Assembly (NCBI GenBank): GCA_023433855.1
Contig: JAEYTV010000040.1
Span: forward strand, 1-7,139
Direction: 5' to 3'
From: Pseudomonadota bacterium
GTDB taxonomy: Bacteria; Pseudomonadota; Alphaproteobacteria; Rhizobiales; Rhizobiaceae
Length of the DNA stretch: 7,139 nt
Positions 5,397-7,139 of the stretch are shown piece by piece. Made by a program: the position numbers and the translations under genes. The first letter of the stretch is position 1. Each line of letters opens with the position of its first letter. The notes beneath the pieces were generated by a model that was not told the origin of the DNA, ran no database searches, and was given only the letters and a program-made list of their open reading frames with translations.

Positions 5397-5990
5397 ATGC
5401 CGCAGGTGGAAAACGAGCCGCGTCTCATCGTCGAGAACGGGCTTGACCTCAGGATAGCCGAAATCATCGAGCCAGTGCTGGCCGCTATGGACTTCCGGCT
5501 GGTCCGCGTCCGCATGATGAACCAGAACGGCCTGACGCTGCAGATCATGGCCGAGCGAAACGACGGCACGATGGACGTTGCCGGCTGCGAGGCAGTTTCG
5601 ACGGCAATCTCACCGGTCCTCGATGTGGAAGACCCCATCGATAAGGCGTATCATCTCGAGGTTTCCTCACCCGGCATCGATCGTCCCATGGTGCGGAAAT
5701 CGGATTTTGTCCGCTGGCAGGGCCATCTGGTAAAGTGCGAAACGTCGATCACGATCGACAATCGGAAGCGTTTCAGAGGCAAGATCGCCGCCGTGGATAG
5801 CGAAGGTTTCACACTGGAGCGGGACCAGGTAGCCTATGGCGAGGAGCCTCGTGTGACAATCCCGTTCACGGCTCTGGCCGAAGCGAAGCTTATTTTGACG
5901 GACGATCTGATCCGCGACGCACTGAGGGCCGACAAGATGGCCAAGCAGCAGGCTGCGAACCAGAACGACCAAGACGAAGACAACGAATAA
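5397..5990 (+). CDS. rimP: Ribosome maturation factor RimP
   Basis: RimP (old name YhbC/P15a) binds free 30S subunits in the cytosol and is needed for their late maturation. The protein is 197 residues, slightly longer than the E. coli form, as usual in alphaproteobacteria. The N-terminal alpha/beta domain spans about 8-95, with [35 protein letters not shown] and the signature [13 protein letters not shown] (85-97). The C-terminal SH3-like barrel runs from about 99 to 170 ([37 protein letters not shown]). An acidic, Gln/Asn-rich tail ([10 protein letters not shown]) closes the chain. The ATG has GGAGAG at 5388-5393 just upstream. nusA follows after 60 bp, as in most proteobacteria. The terminator in the leader suggests control by attenuation. 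Confidence 0.97.
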   Translation: MPQVENEPRLIVENGLDLRIAEIIEPVLAAMDFRLVRVRMMNQNGLTLQIMAERNDGTMDVAGCEAVSTAISPVLDVEDPIDKAYHLEVSSPGIDRPMVRKSDFVRWQGHLVKCETSITIDNRKRFRGKIAAVDSEGFTLERDQVAYGEEPRVTIPFTALAEAKLILTDDLIRDALRADKMAKQQAANQNDQDEDNE

Positions 5991-6004
5991 CCGAACAACC
6001 GAAT

Positions 6005-6022
6005 GGCCTTCCCGAAAAGGCC
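6005..6022 (+). promoter_or_regulatory. Stem-loop between rimP and nusA
   Basis: GGCCTT (6005-6010) and AAGGCC (6017-6022) form a perfect six-pair stem around the loop CCCGAA, with a possible extra T-G closing pair (6004/6023). There is no T tract after it, so termination is unlikely. It lies 28 nt before the nusA ATG and occupies a third of the 60-bp gap. An mRNA processing or stability role is inference. Confidence 0.4.
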
Positions 6023-6050
6023 GCGAATTCGACGACGGAGACCAACGACA

Positions 6051-7139
6051 ATGGCAGTGAGTGCGAACCGGCTTGAACTTCTGCAGATCGCCGATGCGGT
6101 AGCCCGCGAAAAGGTCATCGACCGCGAGATCGTGCTGGCTGCGATGGCCGACGCCATCCAGAAGGCCGCGCGCTCCCGTTACGGCTCTGAAACCAACATT
6201 CGCGCCGACATCAATTCCAAGACCGGCGAAATCCGCCTCCAGCGTCTCCTCGAGGTCGTCGAGGCCGCCGAAGACTACGGCACCCAGATCCCGCTCGCGC
6301 TTGCCCGCGACCGCAACCCGGATGCCAAGATTGGCGACTTCATTGCCGATCCGTTGCCGCCCATGGACTTCGGCCGCATTGCCGCGCAGTCGGCCAAGCA
6401 GGTGATCGTCCAGAAGGTGCGCGAGGCAGAACGGGATCGCCAGTACGACGAATTCAAGGATCGCGTCGGCGAGATCGTCAACGGCACCGTCAAGCGGGTG
6501 GAATACGGTAACGTCATCGTCGATCTTGGGCGCGGGGAAGGCATCATCCGCCGCGACGAGATGATCCCGCGCGAGAACATGCGCTATGGGGACCGCGTCC
6601 GGGCCTATGTCTATGACGTCCGCCGCGAACAGCGGGGTCCGCAGATCTTCCTGTCGCGCACCCATCCCCAGTTCATGGTGAAGCTGTTCACCATGGAAGT
6701 GCCGGAAATCTATGACGGCATCATCCAGATCAAGTCGGTCGCTCGCGATCCCGGTTCACGCGCCAAGATTGCCGTCATCTCGAACGACAGCTCGATCGAT
6801 CCGGTTGGCGCGTGCGTCGGTATGCGTGGCTCCCGCGTCCAGGCCGTGGTCGGCGAGCTCCAGGGCGAGAAGATCGACATCATCCCGTGGAGCCAGGATC
6901 CGGCATCGTTCATCGTCAACGCGCTGCAGCCTGCGGAAGTCGCCAAGGTCGTCCTCGATGAGGATTCCGAGCGCATCGAAGTGGTCGTTCCGGACGAACA
7001 GCTGTCGCTGGCCATCGGCCGGCGCGGACAGAACGTCCGCCTCGCTTCCCAGCTCACCGGCTGGGACATCGACATCATGACCGAACAGGAAGAGTCGGAG
7101 CGCCGCCAGAAGGAGTTCAACGAGCGCACCAACCTCTTC
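6051..7139 (+). CDS. nusA: Transcription termination/antitermination factor NusA, 5' part (runs off right edge)
   Basis: NusA binds RNA polymerase and nascent RNA, modulating pausing, intrinsic termination and antitermination. The frame is open from ATG 6051 to the last base (363 codons, no stop). Domains in order are the N-terminal RNA-polymerase-binding domain (about 1-130, starting [21 protein letters not shown]); an S1 domain (about 136-203, [20 protein letters not shown] to IFLSRT); KH1 (about 230-280, with the GMRGSR loop at 257-262); and KH2 (about 285-345, with [14 protein letters not shown], 321-334). The C-terminal acidic/helix-hairpin-helix repeats of a full alphaproteobacterial NusA (over 500 residues) lie beyond the edge. 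A GGAG at 6037-6040 lies 10 nt before the ATG, a slightly long spacing. It is second in the rimP operon; rnpM-like, infB and rbfA genes usually follow. No residue in the visible part looks abnormal. Confidence 0.97.
   Translation, partial: MAVSANRLELLQIADAVAREKVIDREIVLAAMADAIQKAARSRYGSETNIRADINSKTGEIRLQRLLEVVEAAEDYGTQIPLALARDRNPDAKIGDFIADPLPPMDFGRIAAQSAKQVIVQKVREAERDRQYDEFKDRVGEIVNGTVKRVEYGNVIVDLGRGEGIIRRDEMIPRENMRYGDRVRAYVYDVRREQRGPQIFLSRTHPQFMVKLFTMEVPEIYDGIIQIKSVARDPGSRAKIAVISNDSSIDPVGACVGMRGSRVQAVVGELQGEKIDIIPWSQDPASFIVNALQPAEVAKVVLDEDSERIEVVVPDEQLSLAIGRRGQNVRLASQLTGWDIDIMTEQEESERRQKEFNERTNLF

Noticed and set aside
5357..5443. Short open frame ATG CTC GAC... overlapping the rimP start, as a possible leader peptide
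   Set aside because: No ribosome binding site before it, no regulatory codon run, and it lies after the terminator, so it could not act as a classical attenuation peptide.
5667..6665. Minus-strand open frame of 332 codons opposite rimP and nusA
   Set aside because: It crosses two secure genes and their gap; its composition is the complement pattern of RimP/NusA codons.
1..7139. Mobile elements, CRISPR repeats or toxin-antitoxin pairs
   Set aside because: No transposase or integrase coding, no regularly spaced repeats, no terminal inverted repeats, and all genes share similar composition.

Overview
The window reads as ordinary chromosomal DNA of an alphaproteobacterium, most likely of the order Hyphomicrobiales (Rhizobium/Agrobacterium-like). 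This rests on the high-GC codon use of every gene, the wording of RecR, RimP and NusA, and the rimP-nusA order; no species call is possible from sequence alone. I see no phage, insertion sequence, CRISPR array, tRNA or rRNA.

Layout, left to right. At 1-403 (minus) lies the 5' part of a secreted outer-membrane beta-barrel protein that runs off the left edge. A 115-bp gap (404-518) carries a tandem decamer upstream of it. At 519-1127 (minus) is a MOSC-domain protein, divergent across 52 bp from recR (1180-1785, plus). recR is followed after 10 bp by an exported MltB-type lytic murein transglycosylase (1796-3070, plus). That gene ends exactly where a convergent GNAT acetyltransferase ends (3071-3526, minus). 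The acetyltransferase is the second gene of a minus-strand pair led by a 543-residue major facilitator superfamily (MFS) exporter with an extra C-terminal soluble domain (3531-5162, minus, GTG start). The 234-bp divergent gap 5163-5396 holds a candidate promoter and a strong intrinsic terminator hairpin placed before rimP, matching the known rimP-leader attenuator arrangement. rimP (5397-5990) and the 5' two thirds of nusA (from 6051, running off the right edge) follow on the plus strand.

Functionally the window mixes core information processing (RecR recombinational repair, RimP ribosome maturation, NusA transcription elongation/termination) with envelope and small-molecule functions (beta-barrel protein, transglycosylase, exporter plus acetyltransferase, molybdenum-cofactor protein). 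The most useful regulatory signal is the terminator in the rimP-nusA leader: the operon encodes NusA, which itself affects intrinsic termination, so feedback attenuation is a natural hypothesis. I found no convincing undescribed multi-gene system. The findings are modest: leader RNA structures, a repeat upstream of the beta-barrel gene, abutting convergent stop codons, and the exporter/acetyltransferase pair.
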